Part shown: in pieces, positions 49,164 through 59,549 of the stretch
How positions within the stretch are numbered: position 1 is the stretch's first letter
How the letters are laid out: the number at the start of each line of letters is the position of its first letter
NCBI GenBank assembly: GCA_003279565.1
Contig: QCHN01000003.1
Coordinates: 62,001 to 126,000, forward strand
Direction of reading: 5' to 3'
DNA from: Prochlorococcus sp. AG-402-C09
GTDB lineage: Bacteria > Cyanobacteriota > Cyanobacteriia > PCC-6307 > Cyanobiaceae
Length of the DNA: 64,000 nt
Made by a program: the position numbers and the translations under genes
The notes under the pieces: model-generated
What the model saw: the letters and a program-made list of their open reading frames with translations, nothing else
Databases searched by the model: none
Told to the model about the DNA's origin: nothing

Positions 49164-50276
49164 TTAGTGGTTCTCTATTTCAAGTCCAATCCATTCAGCG
49201 CATGCAGGAGCTAATAAAAACCCATTTCTGTAGTGACCTGTATTAATTAATAAGCCTGGTTCTAATTGTTTTAACAAGGGAGAAGGTTCATTTATTGGCT
49301 TCGCTCTAATGCCTTTCCATTCATGGCAAACTCTTGCATTCCTTAACCATTTTGGAGCTGCATTGTTCATATTTAATATTTTTTGTTTTTCAAGGAGGTT
49401 TGGTTTAGTGCCATTCTCAACAGTCGCTCCTATGATTACATGATTGGGACTATGATGTATAAAGTTTATAGACTGATAATTTAATATTGGGGGCCAATTT
49501 TTCCAATTCTTAGTTTCATTTTCTAATTCTAATTCAACAACCTGTCCTAATATTGGCTCTAAAAATATTTTATGACCTAATGATTCTAATAGTTTTTGTG
49601 TCTGTAATGCTGAGCAAATAACGATACAATCTTGATCAATAGATTGATTATTTTCTAAATGGATATTCCATTTTTTTTCATGTAGTTTATCATTTTTGCT
49701 TATTTTAATAACATTATTTGCGATTTTATTTATTCGGATTTGGTCTAGACTATGCATTAATGCCTTTATTAATTCTATCGGATTTAAGCGACCATCTTCA
49801 TGAGAGATTAATCCTCCTATTATGTTTGTTTCAAATATAGAACTCCAAAAATCTAAAGAATTTTTATCTAAAAGTTCAATTTCATATTCTTTTTTATTCT
49901 TAATTAATTCAATCATAGATTGATATTCTTTTTCGGAATTTGCTAACTTAATTAATGGATTTTCAAATAGGAAATTTGATTCAGAATAGTTTATTTGCGT
50001 AAGCCATTCTTTCCATAATTTCATACTTTTATTTCGTAGTAAAAAAGCTCTTCCTTTTGATCTTTTGTAGATATTACCCATCAGAATACCCAAACTAGCT
50101 TGTGTTCCATTTTTTGGGTTTAAATTATTTATTTCTGAATTTATTTTTGGATCGATTAAATTTACTTTATAACCTTTTTTCCCTAGATGAAACGCAGTTG
50201 TAAGACCTGCGATCCCACTACCGACAATTGAGATTTCGGTTTGCTTTTTTTCTGTTTTTTGTTTATTAGTTTGCAT
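49164..50276 (-). CDS. FAD-dependent amine oxidase, ThiO/glycine-oxidase-like
   Basis: The 370-residue protein has the FAD dinucleotide motif IVGSGIAGLTTAFHLG near residue 18-33. Its C-terminal segment NTGHYRNGFLLAPACAEW resembles glycine oxidase ThiO, which supplies dehydroglycine for the thiamine thiazole. A generic D-amino-acid oxidase is the alternative. It converges on dnaK with 8 bp between stops and is divergent from purU. Confidence 0.82.
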   Translation of the reverse strand: MQTNKQKTEKKQTEISIVGSGIAGLTTAFHLGKKGYKVNLIDPKINSEINNLNPKNGTQASLGILMGNIYKRSKGRAFLLRNKSMKLWKEWLTQINYSESNFLFENPLIKLANSEKEYQSMIELIKNKKEYEIELLDKNSLDFWSSIFETNIIGGLISHEDGRLNPIELIKALMHSLDQIRINKIANNVIKISKNDKLHEKKWNIHLENNQSIDQDCIVICSALQTQKLLESLGHKIFLEPILGQVVELELENETKNWKNWPPILNYQSINFIHHSPNHVIIGATVENGTKPNLLEKQKILNMNNAAPKWLRNARVCHEWKGIRAKPINEPSPLLKQLEPGLLINTGHYRNGFLLAPACAEWIGLEIENH

Positions 50277-50350
50277 AGATGCTATGAAATTTGCTTGTTA
50301 ATTTTCAATTAGTGGTCTAAAAAAGAGAATAGTTTAAGGATATAGCTTTT

Positions 50351-51205
50351 GTGAGCATTAAAACAGTTATCTTGCAGTTCATTTGTCCTGATAAGCCTGG
50401 ACTAGTAAGTCATTTGTCAAGTTGGATTGCAAGTAAAAATGGGAATATTAGACATGCTGATCACCATACAGATGCAGATGCACAATTGTTTCTCAGTCGC
50501 ATAGAGTGGGATTTAGATGGTTTTCTGCTTGACAAAACAGAAATAAAATCTGAAGTAATTTCACTTGAGCAAAGATTGAATGGAAAAGCTGTGTTGAGCT
50601 TCTCTGATGATTTTCCTAATGTTGCAATCTTTGTGAGCAAGCAGAGTCACTGTTTAGTTGATCTTTTATGGAGAGTTAAGGCAGGTGAATTATGTATGAA
50701 TGTTCCTTTAGTCATCTCAAATCATTCGGATTTAGAGGATATTTGCTCAAGTTTTTCTATTCCTTTTAAACTTATACAAGTAGACAAAAACAATAAAGCA
50801 GATTCAGAAAGTGAAATTCTAGATTTATTAAATGAATATAAAATTGATTTAGGGGTTTTGGCTAAATATATGCAGATTGTAAGTAGTTCCTTTTTAGAGA
50901 GGTTTCCTCATCTTATAAATATTCATCATTCTTCTCTGCCTGCTTTTAAAGGTGCTCAGCCATACCATCAAGCTTGGGAAAGAGGCGTAAAATTAATTGG
51001 TGCTACAGCTCATTATGTAACTAAGGATCTTGATGCTGGTCCTATAATTGAACAGACCATATCTCATGTTAGTCATCGTGACGAAGTATCAGATTTAATA
51101 AGAAAAGGTAGAGATTTGGAGCGAGTCGCTTTAGCAAGAGCTTTAAGATTGCATTTAAGACGACAAGTGATTGTCTATAGAGGTAGGACGGCTGTATTCA
51201 CATGA
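50351..51205 (+). CDS. purU: Formyltetrahydrofolate deformylase
   Basis: PurU hydrolyses 10-formyl-THF to formate and THF, balancing one-carbon pools. The 284-residue protein has an N-terminal ACT domain (CPDKPGLVSHLSSWI, residues 12-26) and a formyltransferase-fold catalytic domain. That domain carries NIHHSSLPAFKGAQPY with the catalytic Asn/His and TKDLDAGPIIEQ with the Asp. The start is a GTG. The next gene starts inside its stop codon (ATGA). Confidence 0.95.
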   Translation: MSIKTVILQFICPDKPGLVSHLSSWIASKNGNIRHADHHTDADAQLFLSRIEWDLDGFLLDKTEIKSEVISLEQRLNGKAVLSFSDDFPNVAIFVSKQSHCLVDLLWRVKAGELCMNVPLVISNHSDLEDICSSFSIPFKLIQVDKNNKADSESEILDLLNEYKIDLGVLAKYMQIVSSSFLERFPHLINIHHSSLPAFKGAQPYHQAWERGVKLIGATAHYVTKDLDAGPIIEQTISHVSHRDEVSDLIRKGRDLERVALARALRLHLRRQVIVYRGRTAVFT

Positions 51206-52506
51206 TTAATAATGCTTATTTCTTTAATTTAAAAAATAATTTTTTAGACAATATTGGCTGGAGTTGTTTTCAGTTAGGTTTAGTTTGTTTGCCATCTAGT
51301 GCATTAATTTCTTATGTATTTTTGCTTGTAGCTCTCTTTGACGGAATTCTTAAAAGAAGGAATCTCTATTGGAGGGAATATTGGAATTATCCACTAGTGC
51401 TTGTAGCTTTTTTGATGGTGATTGGTTGTATTCGTTCTCATACCGGTTGGCTCGCTTGGCTTGGTCTTTTTAATTGGTTACCATTTTTTTTGTTTTTTTG
51501 GGGCTTGCAACCCTATTTGCTCTCTCCTGAAAGAAGAAAAAAATGCGCTTCTTGGCTTGTATTAGGAAGTCTACCTGTTTTGATAACTGGTTTTGGTCAG
51601 TTATGGCTAGGGTGGGAGGGACCATGGGAGATTTTTGATGGTTTAATAGTGTGGTTTGTTTCTCCAGGAGGAGAGCCTTTAGGTAGGTTGTCTGGGTTGT
51701 TTGATTATGCAAATATCGCGGCTGCATGGTTGGCGGGTATATGGCCATTCTGTTTGGCTTCCGTTCTTTATCCTTTTATTGTTGGAAGAAATAGAGTCAT
51801 TCCCTGTGCTCTTTTAGTGGCCATTGTTTCAGCAATGATTTTGACTGACTCTCGAAATGCATGGGGTGCAATTGTTTTAGGACTTCCATTTGTTTTTGGT
51901 ACAGCATCATGGAGCTGGTTAATACCTTTAATGGTCATTTCTTTTCTTCCAGTGATTATTGCTGTTTTACCTGCCCTTGATTTTGAAATTCAACAATTTG
52001 CTAGAAGTATTGTGCCAGATTCAATTTGGATGAGATTAAATGATATGCAGTTTGTAGATACTAGAACTTTTGAGGCAACACGCATTGGCCAATGGCAAGT
52101 TGCGGTTAATTTAATTTTTGAAAAACCATGGTTAGGTTGGGGAGCAGCAGCTTTTTCAATTATTTATCCTCTGAGGACAGGTTTATTTCACGGTCATTCC
52201 CATAATTTGCCTTTAGAATTAGCAATTAGCCATGGTATTTTAGTTTCTTTTTTGATTAACATATTTGTTTTTAGCTTATTAATAATTTCGGGTTTTTATA
52301 GAATCTTTAATAAATTAAATTCAAACAAAAATATAATAGTTGATCGGGCATGGTGGACTTCTACTTTGATTCTTATTTGTTTTCATGCAACAGATATTCC
52401 ACTATTTGATAGCAGAATAAATATCTTAGGTTGGATATTATTGATAGGTCTTAGATGTATGATAGATAATTCTATAAACTGTAATAATTTATTAAAGAAA
52501 ATTTGA
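51202..52506 (+). CDS. O-antigen ligase/polymerase-like membrane protein
   Basis: The 434-residue protein has about ten membrane helices. The Wzy/WaaL-type features are GRLSGLFDYANIAAAWL, TDSRNAWGA and, in the large periplasmic loop, GWGAAAFSIIYPL followed by HGHSHNLPLELAISHG. Members ligate or polymerise lipid-linked sugars; some cyanobacterial relatives were once linked to bicarbonate uptake (IctB). It overlaps purU by 4 nt, so it is translationally coupled to a folate enzyme, with no obvious functional link. Confidence 0.87.
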   Translation: MINNAYFFNLKNNFLDNIGWSCFQLGLVCLPSSALISYVFLLVALFDGILKRRNLYWREYWNYPLVLVAFLMVIGCIRSHTGWLAWLGLFNWLPFFLFFWGLQPYLLSPERRKKCASWLVLGSLPVLITGFGQLWLGWEGPWEIFDGLIVWFVSPGGEPLGRLSGLFDYANIAAAWLAGIWPFCLASVLYPFIVGRNRVIPCALLVAIVSAMILTDSRNAWGAIVLGLPFVFGTASWSWLIPLMVISFLPVIIAVLPALDFEIQQFARSIVPDSIWMRLNDMQFVDTRTFEATRIGQWQVAVNLIFEKPWLGWGAAAFSIIYPLRTGLFHGHSHNLPLELAISHGILVSFLINIFVFSLLIISGFYRIFNKLNSNKNIIVDRAWWTSTLILICFHATDIPLFDSRINILGWILLIGLRCMIDNSINCNNLLKKI

Positions 52507-52512
52507 AAAATT

Positions 52513-53865
52513 TTATATTAATTCTTTTTCTTCGATTGTGATTTGTCTTTCATAAATTGAATGTTCATTAAATATTCTGGCAGTTAAAAAGCTAGCTATA
52601 CATGTAATCAAAAGTGGCTTGAGTATTAAAAGATTTTTAGTTAATGCGAATGCCAAGAACATTGCTGTTAAAGGGGTTCTTGAGCATCCGGCTACAAATC
52701 CACCCATTCCTGCAAAAATAAATGTTGTTGGCACATGGCCTGTTAATGCTTCTACTCCTATACCGCTGGCTAATCCAATTGCACCTCCTAGGGTGAGCAT
52801 AGGATAAAATAAACCACCTGGGGCTCCTGAGGCAGCTGCCATGCCAGAAGCAAAAAATAAAACTAAAAATATACTTATTGAAAGCGTAAAATTACTACTT
52901 TCATTAACAATAATTTTTTGTAATCCTTCTATATTGTGAAAACTTTCTGGAATTATTGAATACATTAAGCCAAGTAAAAATCCGGACAAACTCATTCTTT
53001 GAATAGTTTTATTTTTAAACCATTTGTTTCCAAGGACTTGCATCTTTAAAACATATTGGCAGTACATTTCAGCTAAGAATCCAAGTAAGATTCCTAAAAA
53101 AATTAGGTATAAAATATCTACTGGAAAGAATTCGATTACTGGTGTATATGCTTTCTCTAATTGAAAACCTAAGTTATTAACAAATCCACCAGCTTTTTGA
53201 TCTAGTCCAATTGCTTGCAAAATATCAGCGCAACTATCAGCCCAGAATGTTGTTACTACTACTAGTAAGAGCACTACTGGTCTGGCTGAATTTAGAAGTT
53301 CTTCAATTGCATAGACAAAGCCTCCAAGAGGTGCACTGAAAATAGCTGCAATTCCCGCTCCTCCTCCTGCTGCAACTATGACTCTTCGAAATGAAATAGG
53401 GGCTTTAAGCCATTTTGCCATTTTCCAGGCAACAGATCCTCCCATTTGTACTGCTGGGCCTTCTGGACCTAGTGGAAACCCACTGCCAATAGCAATTATT
53501 CCAGCAAATAGTTTTACGATTCCAACTCTTAATCCCATCGGCACTGGCTTATGGCGAAGAAATGCAATGATGTGACTTACTCCTGCTCCTTTTGCTGCAG
53601 GGGCAAAATTTTGAATGAGCGATCCTGAAATTAGACCTCCTAATACTCCTAATATTGGTAAAACTATCCATCTTGGCATATATGCAAGAAGATTGGATCT
53701 GTAATCTTCTAATGCATGAATTCCAGTTTTAAATAATATTCCCGTTAATGCTGCTCCTAAACCTGTAAGTATGAGAGCAAGAATTACATTAAGCCATTTC
53801 CTTTGAAGAAGTTTGTTTATGCTTTGACTTGATTTTTCTTTAATGGGATTTTGACTTTTGATCAT
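52513..53865 (-). CDS. ClC family chloride channel or transporter
   Basis: The 450-residue protein has about ten membrane segments and the ClC motifs in divergent form: KGAGVSH where GSGIP is usual, GPEGPAV (usual G[KR]EGP, with the gating Glu kept) and GAPGGLFYP (GxFxP). Loss of the basic residue and the altered first motif suggest unusual ion selectivity. It ends 6 bp from the O-antigen ligase-like stop on the other strand and follows acnB after 10 bp. Confidence 0.9.
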   Translation of the reverse strand: MIKSQNPIKEKSSQSINKLLQRKWLNVILALILTGLGAALTGILFKTGIHALEDYRSNLLAYMPRWIVLPILGVLGGLISGSLIQNFAPAAKGAGVSHIIAFLRHKPVPMGLRVGIVKLFAGIIAIGSGFPLGPEGPAVQMGGSVAWKMAKWLKAPISFRRVIVAAGGGAGIAAIFSAPLGGFVYAIEELLNSARPVVLLLVVVTTFWADSCADILQAIGLDQKAGGFVNNLGFQLEKAYTPVIEFFPVDILYLIFLGILLGFLAEMYCQYVLKMQVLGNKWFKNKTIQRMSLSGFLLGLMYSIIPESFHNIEGLQKIIVNESSNFTLSISIFLVLFFASGMAAASGAPGGLFYPMLTLGGAIGLASGIGVEALTGHVPTTFIFAGMGGFVAGCSRTPLTAMFLAFALTKNLLILKPLLITCIASFLTARIFNEHSIYERQITIEEKELI

Positions 53866-53875
53866 TTAAATCAAT

Positions 53876-56476
53876 TTAGTTGTTTAAAATAGAGGCTTCT
53901 TCTTGTTTTGTGATTACACGCCCATCTTCGATAAAGTTTGGTATTTCATCAAAGTTTAAGTATCTATATATTTCGTCAGTTAAAGGGGAAACTTTTTTGG
54001 AAGCTATTGCAAGATATTCGTCAGTTGTAGGTATATGACCCAACAAAGCGCAAACAGCGGCCAGTTCGGCACTTCCTAAAAACACCTGCGCTCCTTTACC
54101 TAATCTGTTGTTGAAATTTCTTGTACTGGTTGAGAAAACAGTTGAATTATCTTCTACACGAGCTTGATTGCCCATGCAGAGAGAACAACCAGGCATTTCC
54201 ATTCGGCTACCAGCTTGTTCAAAGATCTCGTAGTATCCTTCTTTTTTCAAAATTTCCTCGTCCATTCGTGTAGGCGGACATACCCATAATCGTGCTGCTA
54301 TCTTCCCTTCTCCTTCGAGAATTTTTGCAGCGGCTCGATAATGACCAATATTTGTCATACATGACCCAATAAAAACTTCTTGAATGGGAGTGCCTGCGAC
54401 TTGGCTTAAAAGTTCGACGTTATCAGGATCATTAGGACAAGCTAAAACAGGTTCTTTGAGTTCATTCAAGTCTATTTCGATGATTTCTGAGTATTGAGCA
54501 TTTGAGTCTGCTGATAGTAAAACTGGTTTTTTTAACCAATCTTCCATTTCTTTAATTCTTCTATTTATTGTTCTTGCGTCTTTATATCCTCTAGCAATCA
54601 TATTTTTCAGTAAAACAATATTGCTTGTTAAATATTCACTGATTGTTGATTCAGAGAGTTGAATAGTACATCCAGCACAAGATCTTTCTGCACTTGCATC
54701 AGTCAACTCAAAGGCTTGCTCTAATTTTAGGTTTGGTAGACCTTCAATTTCTAATATTTTTCCATTAAAAACATTAACTTTGTTGGCTTTTGCGACGGTC
54801 AGAAGACCTTGTTGTATGGCCATCCACGGAATGGCATTCACTACATCTCTTAAAGTGACGCCATTTTGTAGAGATCCTTTAAAACGTACAAGAACTGACT
54901 CAGGCATATCTAAAGGCATGGAACCAATTGCTGCAGCAAATGCCACAACTCCTGAACCTCCTGGGAATGAGATGCCCAATGGGAATCGTGTATGACTATC
55001 GCCACCTGTCCCGACTGTGTCGGGTAAGAGCATCCTATTTAGCCAACTGTGAATAATTCCATCACCAGGCTTTAATGCTATTCCTCCTCTTTCAGCAAAA
55101 AAATCAGGGAGTTCTTTTTGAGTTTTGATATCAACGGGCTTGGGATATGCTGCTGTATGACAGAAACTCTGCATAACTAAATCAGCAGAAAATCCTAAAC
55201 AGGCTAGTTCTTTCATTTCATCTCTAGTCATCGGACCGGTAGTATCTTGACTACCAACTGTTGTCATTATTGGCTCACAACTTGCACCAGGAAGCACGCC
55301 TTCTAAACCGCAAGCTTTTCCAACCATTTTTTGAGCTTGTGTAAACCCATGTTTTGTAGCAGGTGGCTGACCAGGACGAATAAAAAGGGTAGATGGAGGA
55401 AGTTTTAATTTTGTTCTGACTTTGTCTGTTAAGGCCCTTCCAATCATTAAAGGAATTCTCCCACCTGCTCTTACTTCATCAGTAATAGTCTGTGGTTTTA
55501 AGTCAAATGTTGATAGAAGTTCTCCACTGCTTGCTTCATTTTTACTTCTTCTAACTTCTCCTTTGTAAGGGAAAATAGTAATTACATCTCCTGTTTTGAG
55601 ATTGCTTACATCGCATTCAATTGGAAGTGCACCTGAATCTTCAGCAGTATTAAAGAAAATAGGAGCAATTTTGCCTCCTATTACAACTCCACTCCCTCTT
55701 TTATTTGGCACGTACGGTATGTCCTGTCCTGTATGCCAAAGGACAGAATTTATTGCTGACTTTCTAGAGCTGCCTGTTCCAACAACATCGCCAACATATG
55801 CGATTGGATATCCTTTCTTTTTTAATTCTTCAATAGTGCTTACACCTTTTGCATCTCGAGTCTCTAGCATCGCTAGAGCATGTAAAGGAATATCTGGTCT
55901 TGTTGTGGCATGAGTTGCTGGAGAGAGGTCGTCTGTATTTGTTTCTCCTTCAACTTTAAATACTGTTACTGTTATTTCTTGAGCTAACGGCTTTTTATTC
56001 GTGAACCATTCTCCATTCGACCAGCTATTTATAACTTTTTCTGCATATATATTGTTTTTTGCTAGTTCTAAAATGTCATTTAATGCGTCATAAACTAAAA
56101 GAGTATTACTTAGTGCAATAGATGCTGAAGCAGCTAATTCTTTATTATTAGATTTTAGTATTTCAATTAATGCTGCTACATTATACCCGCCAATCATTGT
56201 ACCCAAAAGCTCAGTTGCTTTTAAAGGACTGACTAACGGACTTTTTGACTCTTCTTGAGCAATTGAACTCAGCCAAGTCGCTTTGACATAAGAGGCTTGA
56301 TCAACTCCAGGGGGAATTCGATTAACAAGAAGATCAAGTAAGAAGTTTTGATCTAATTCTTTATCTGGTTTTTCTAATAACTCTGTTAAATCTTTAGTCT
56401 GTTTTGCATCTAAAGGAAGCGGAGGAATCCCTAACGCTTTTCTTTCTGCAACATGAGATAGGTAGTTTTTTAGCAT
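53876..56476 (-). CDS. acnB: Aconitate hydratase B
   Basis: AcnB isomerises citrate and isocitrate in the TCA pathway and supplies 2-oxoglutarate for nitrogen assimilation. The 866-residue length and the N-terminal helical and swivel domains are AcnB-type. The cluster cysteines are in [11 protein letters not shown] and [23 protein letters not shown] and SFPGGSGVV are also visible. It is divergent from DAHP synthase with 153 bp between them. Confidence 0.97.
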   Translation of the reverse strand: MLKNYLSHVAERKALGIPPLPLDAKQTKDLTELLEKPDKELDQNFLLDLLVNRIPPGVDQASYVKATWLSSIAQEESKSPLVSPLKATELLGTMIGGYNVAALIEILKSNNKELAASASIALSNTLLVYDALNDILELAKNNIYAEKVINSWSNGEWFTNKKPLAQEITVTVFKVEGETNTDDLSPATHATTRPDIPLHALAMLETRDAKGVSTIEELKKKGYPIAYVGDVVGTGSSRKSAINSVLWHTGQDIPYVPNKRGSGVVIGGKIAPIFFNTAEDSGALPIECDVSNLKTGDVITIFPYKGEVRRSKNEASSGELLSTFDLKPQTITDEVRAGGRIPLMIGRALTDKVRTKLKLPPSTLFIRPGQPPATKHGFTQAQKMVGKACGLEGVLPGASCEPIMTTVGSQDTTGPMTRDEMKELACLGFSADLVMQSFCHTAAYPKPVDIKTQKELPDFFAERGGIALKPGDGIIHSWLNRMLLPDTVGTGGDSHTRFPLGISFPGGSGVVAFAAAIGSMPLDMPESVLVRFKGSLQNGVTLRDVVNAIPWMAIQQGLLTVAKANKVNVFNGKILEIEGLPNLKLEQAFELTDASAERSCAGCTIQLSESTISEYLTSNIVLLKNMIARGYKDARTINRRIKEMEDWLKKPVLLSADSNAQYSEIIEIDLNELKEPVLACPNDPDNVELLSQVAGTPIQEVFIGSCMTNIGHYRAAAKILEGEGKIAARLWVCPPTRMDEEILKKEGYYEIFEQAGSRMEMPGCSLCMGNQARVEDNSTVFSTSTRNFNNRLGKGAQVFLGSAELAAVCALLGHIPTTDEYLAIASKKVSPLTDEIYRYLNFDEIPNFIEDGRVITKQEEASILNN

Positions 56477-56629
56477 TTTTAAATCTCAACAGAGAATGTA
56501 TTTGAGTGAGGGCCTTTTGTTTTCATTGTTTACAACCCCATGTTTTTTGAACAAACATTCAGATAATGCAACTTATTACCCCCCTATGACTGATACTTCT
56601 CTAATCTTATATCTATGATCACGCTTTAA

Positions 56630-57700
56630 ATGTCCACCTCATCATATTTTTCAATGGTGGATAGCACCTCTGACCTTCATGTGGTCGAGACCCGTCCACT
56701 AATGTCACCAGCATTAATTCATAGAGATTTGCCTTTAGATAAGGCAGCCTCAGGAGTTGTCTCTATTACTCGAAACAAGATTCAATCAATTCTTCATGGT
56801 AATGATCCAAGAATCTTGGTGATTGTTGGACCATGTTCCGTTCATGATGTTGATGCTGCTATTGAATATGCAAATCGTTTAGCCCCATTGAGAGAGAAAT
56901 ATAGTCAAAAGCTAGAGATTGTCATGCGTGTTTATTTTGAAAAACCACGTACAACTGTTGGCTGGAAAGGACTTATTAATGACCCTCATCTTGATAATTC
57001 TTACGATATTAATACTGGTTTAAGAAAGGCAAGAGGTTTATTACTTGATTTGGCCAAAAAAGGAATGCCGGCAGCAACTGAGTTACTTGATCCAGTTGTT
57101 CCTCAATATATTGCTGATTTAATTAGTTGGACTGCTATTGGAGCAAGAACGACAGAGAGTCAGACTCATCGTGAAATGGCATCTGGATTATCAATGCCGG
57201 GTGGTTATAAGAATGGTACTGATGGGACAGCAACGATAGCGATTAATGCAATGCAAGCTGCTTCAAAACCTCATCATTTTTTAGGTATTAATAATGATGG
57301 TCACGCTTCGATAGTAAGTACTACAGGCAATCCAGATGGTCATCTTGTCCTAAGAGGTGGTAAGAATGGAACCAATTATCATCTTGATGCAATTAATTTA
57401 ATTGCAGATGAATTATCACAATTTAATATGCCTGGAAGAGTCATGGTTGATTGTAGTCATGGCAATTCAAATAAAGATTTTCGTAGACAATCAGAAGTTT
57501 TACGGGATGTTGCGTCACAGGTTAAAGGTGGGTCAAAGAATGTAATGGGCGTAATGATTGAAAGTCATCTTGTTGAGGGTAATCAAAAATTAAATTCAGA
57601 TTTGTCAAAACTTACCTATGGGCAAAGTGTTACGGATGCATGCATAAACTTTTCTACAACTGAAGTTTTATTAGAGGAACTAGCTGAATCAGTCAAATAA
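56630..57700 (+). CDS. 3-deoxy-7-phosphoheptulonate synthase, class I (AroG/F/H type)
   Basis: This enzyme condenses PEP and erythrose-4-phosphate, the entry to the shikimate pathway. The 356-residue protein has IVGPCSVHDVDAA near 65, MRVYFEKPRTTVGWKG near 105, GARTTESQTHRE near 185, GMSMPxGYKNGTDG-like LSMPGGYKNGTDG and DCSHGNSNKD. The E. coli-type class I form is usually feedback-inhibited by one aromatic amino acid; which one cannot be judged. Its 153-bp upstream gap, shared with acnB, should hold both promoters. Confidence 0.96.
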   Translation: MSTSSYFSMVDSTSDLHVVETRPLMSPALIHRDLPLDKAASGVVSITRNKIQSILHGNDPRILVIVGPCSVHDVDAAIEYANRLAPLREKYSQKLEIVMRVYFEKPRTTVGWKGLINDPHLDNSYDINTGLRKARGLLLDLAKKGMPAATELLDPVVPQYIADLISWTAIGARTTESQTHREMASGLSMPGGYKNGTDGTATIAINAMQAASKPHHFLGINNDGHASIVSTTGNPDGHLVLRGGKNGTNYHLDAINLIADELSQFNMPGRVMVDCSHGNSNKDFRRQSEVLRDVASQVKGGSKNVMGVMIESHLVEGNQKLNSDLSKLTYGQSVTDACINFSTTEVLLEELAESVK

Positions 57701-57715
57701 ATTTAGTTGGTTTTT

Positions 57716-58369
57716 TTATATTCCGACTAACCATATCCCTATACAAGTTACTCCAATAGGAACAGTTAAATTGTCAATACCCCAAGGACTTATTTGCTCT
57801 AAAAAAGTTGCTATTAGCGAGATCCCTATGATTTCTAGAGGCTGTATGCCTAAATTATTAGTTGAAGAGATAATTGAAGTAGTTATGGCTACTACTGACC
57901 CCATTGTTAATGTTCCAATAAGTGATTTCGTTTGACCAAGTATTGACCATTTTGGAGATTTAATAGACCTTCCGATTAAACCTGCTAATCCATCACCAAA
58001 AGCCATTGATAGTATTCCTATGCAAATAGATGATGAATAACGAGGCCAGAAAAGTAAAAGTAACAGTGTGATACTTGTACCATATGCAATTGTTCCAAAA
58101 CTTTTTCTCTCGATATCCTCAATTGCTGGTAATAAACGATATTGATAATTAATGCCCAAAGCTATTGTGATCAATAATGCAGTTAAGAAAGCTATATTTT
58201 TTGGAATATCAAATATCCAGGCTAAGAGAATTACAGGTCCTGTTCCAATATGAATAATTTTTCTACTTAACTCCTCTTTTTTAGGAAAATATTTTTTACA
58301 TAAAAATGAAATTAATAAAATTATAATTATCCATAACGCAATAACAAAAATAGCTATTTGAATAGGCAA
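57716..58369 (-). CDS. Phytol kinase-like (VTE5/SEC59 family) membrane protein
   Basis: The 217-residue protein has about six membrane helices. It has the family segments EELSRKIIHIGTGPVILLAW near residue 32 and MAFGDGLAGLIGR near 122, followed by KSLIGTLTMG. In cyanobacteria this family recycles phytol from chlorophyll for tocopherol or chlorophyll synthesis; dolichol kinase and CDP-diacylglycerol synthase are relatives. It is 3 bp after the sigma factor stop and converges on DAHP synthase. Confidence 0.85.
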   Translation of the reverse strand: MPIQIAIFVIALWIIIILLISFLCKKYFPKKEELSRKIIHIGTGPVILLAWIFDIPKNIAFLTALLITIALGINYQYRLLPAIEDIERKSFGTIAYGTSITLLLLLFWPRYSSSICIGILSMAFGDGLAGLIGRSIKSPKWSILGQTKSLIGTLTMGSVVAITTSIISSTNNLGIQPLEIIGISLIATFLEQISPWGIDNLTVPIGVTCIGIWLVGI

Positions 58370-58372
58370 TGT

Positions 58373-59398
58373 TTAAGCAGCGTTTTGATGAGTAGTCATT
58401 ACCCTCAATTTTAAAATTGCTTTTGCCTCAAGTTGTCTTACGCGCTCTCTCGAAACATTTATTTGTCTTCCAATTTCAGCAAGAGTAAGTGGTTCTTCTC
58501 CATCGAGGCCAAAGCGAAGTCTCATGATTTTTTGCTCTCTCTCATTTAATTGTGATAACCATCCTCCAAGGTGTTCTTTTTGAATACTTCTATCCATTCC
58601 TTCCATGGGCTCATCAGAATTTGGGTCTGGAATTAGTTCTCCAAGAGTACTTCGATCTTCTTCGCCTCTTGCATGAGCATCAAGAGACGCGCATGGTGCA
58701 CTTTGCGACACTAGATCTTCTAGATCTTGAGGTTCAATTCCCATTGCGTTTGCTAACTCCAGTCGATTTGGTTGCCTACCAAATCGATGAGATAATTCAC
58801 GCGATATGCGGCGCATTTTTGAAAGTTTTTCGCTGATATGTATTGGCAGCCGAATAGTTCTAGCACTGTTATCAATTGCACGAGTCATCCCTTGTCTTAT
58901 CCACCAGTATGCATAGGTTGAGAATTTATAACCCATCGCAGGATCAAATTTATCAACAGCTCTTTCTAATCCAATTGCACCTTCTTGAACTAAATCGAGT
59001 AATTCGAGACCTTGATTTTGATATTTTTTTGCAACACTTACAACAAGTCTCAGATTTGCAGCCATCATGCGATCTCTTGCACGCTTACCCATTTTTATTT
59101 TGTGTTTTTGACGGGTAGACCGTTGTTCAAGAGGAAGACTCAACAAATCTTTCATTTGTTGCACATGATGAGCAAGCTCAATTTCCTCTGCAGGAGTCAG
59201 AAGTGGGACTCTTCCAATACTTGTTAGATAGAAACCTATCGCATCAGTCGCTAGACGATTGCTTTGTCTTCTAGAACTTCGAGATTTTTGACTACTTACA
59301 GTTGATGCAGATAGTTTTTGACTTGTGCTTGCCGAATTAGACTTCACTGATGAAACATCAGAAATCTCCTTGGCAGATTCCAGCGGGATCCCCATCAC
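58373..59398 (-). CDS. Group 2 sigma-70 factor
   Basis: The 341-residue protein has a Ser-rich N-terminal tail, region 1.2 (DAIGFYLTSIGRVPLLTPAEE), cited here as YLTSIGRVPLLTPAEE, and region 2 (LVVSVAKKYQNQGLELLDL and KFSTYAYWWIRQGMTRAI). Region 3 and region 4 follow, with an HTH (LAEIGRQINVSRERVRQLE). It lacks the large 1.1 domain, so it is a group 2, RpoD-like alternative sigma rather than the primary one. Start at the first or second ATG (MMGIP) is undecided. It precedes the phytol kinase gene by 3 bp. Confidence 0.94.
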   Translation of the reverse strand: MMGIPLESAKEISDVSSVKSNSASTSQKLSASTVSSQKSRSSRRQSNRLATDAIGFYLTSIGRVPLLTPAEEIELAHHVQQMKDLLSLPLEQRSTRQKHKIKMGKRARDRMMAANLRLVVSVAKKYQNQGLELLDLVQEGAIGLERAVDKFDPAMGYKFSTYAYWWIRQGMTRAIDNSARTIRLPIHISEKLSKMRRISRELSHRFGRQPNRLELANAMGIEPQDLEDLVSQSAPCASLDAHARGEEDRSTLGELIPDPNSDEPMEGMDRSIQKEHLGGWLSQLNEREQKIMRLRFGLDGEEPLTLAEIGRQINVSRERVRQLEAKAILKLRVMTTHQNAA

Positions 59399-59549
59399 CC
59401 TGGCCTCTTGAAATTAGATTTATTAAGAAGTTAGCACTTATAAGGAGAAGTTGACTAATTGAAACGAAAAATTTATGACTTTTTCCCTAATTAGGTATAA
59501 AGCGCATCAAAAAATAAATTAAATGTTTTAAAAAAGCTTTCAATTTTTT

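Noticed and set aside
56477..56629. Search for a tRNA or small RNA in the acnB/DAHP synthase gap
   Set aside because: No cloverleaf-like pairing or terminator was visible; it looks like a plain divergent promoter region.
59399..59549. Search for a small gene between ppk and the sigma factor gene
   Set aside because: AT-rich with no open frame of meaningful length or ribosome binding site.
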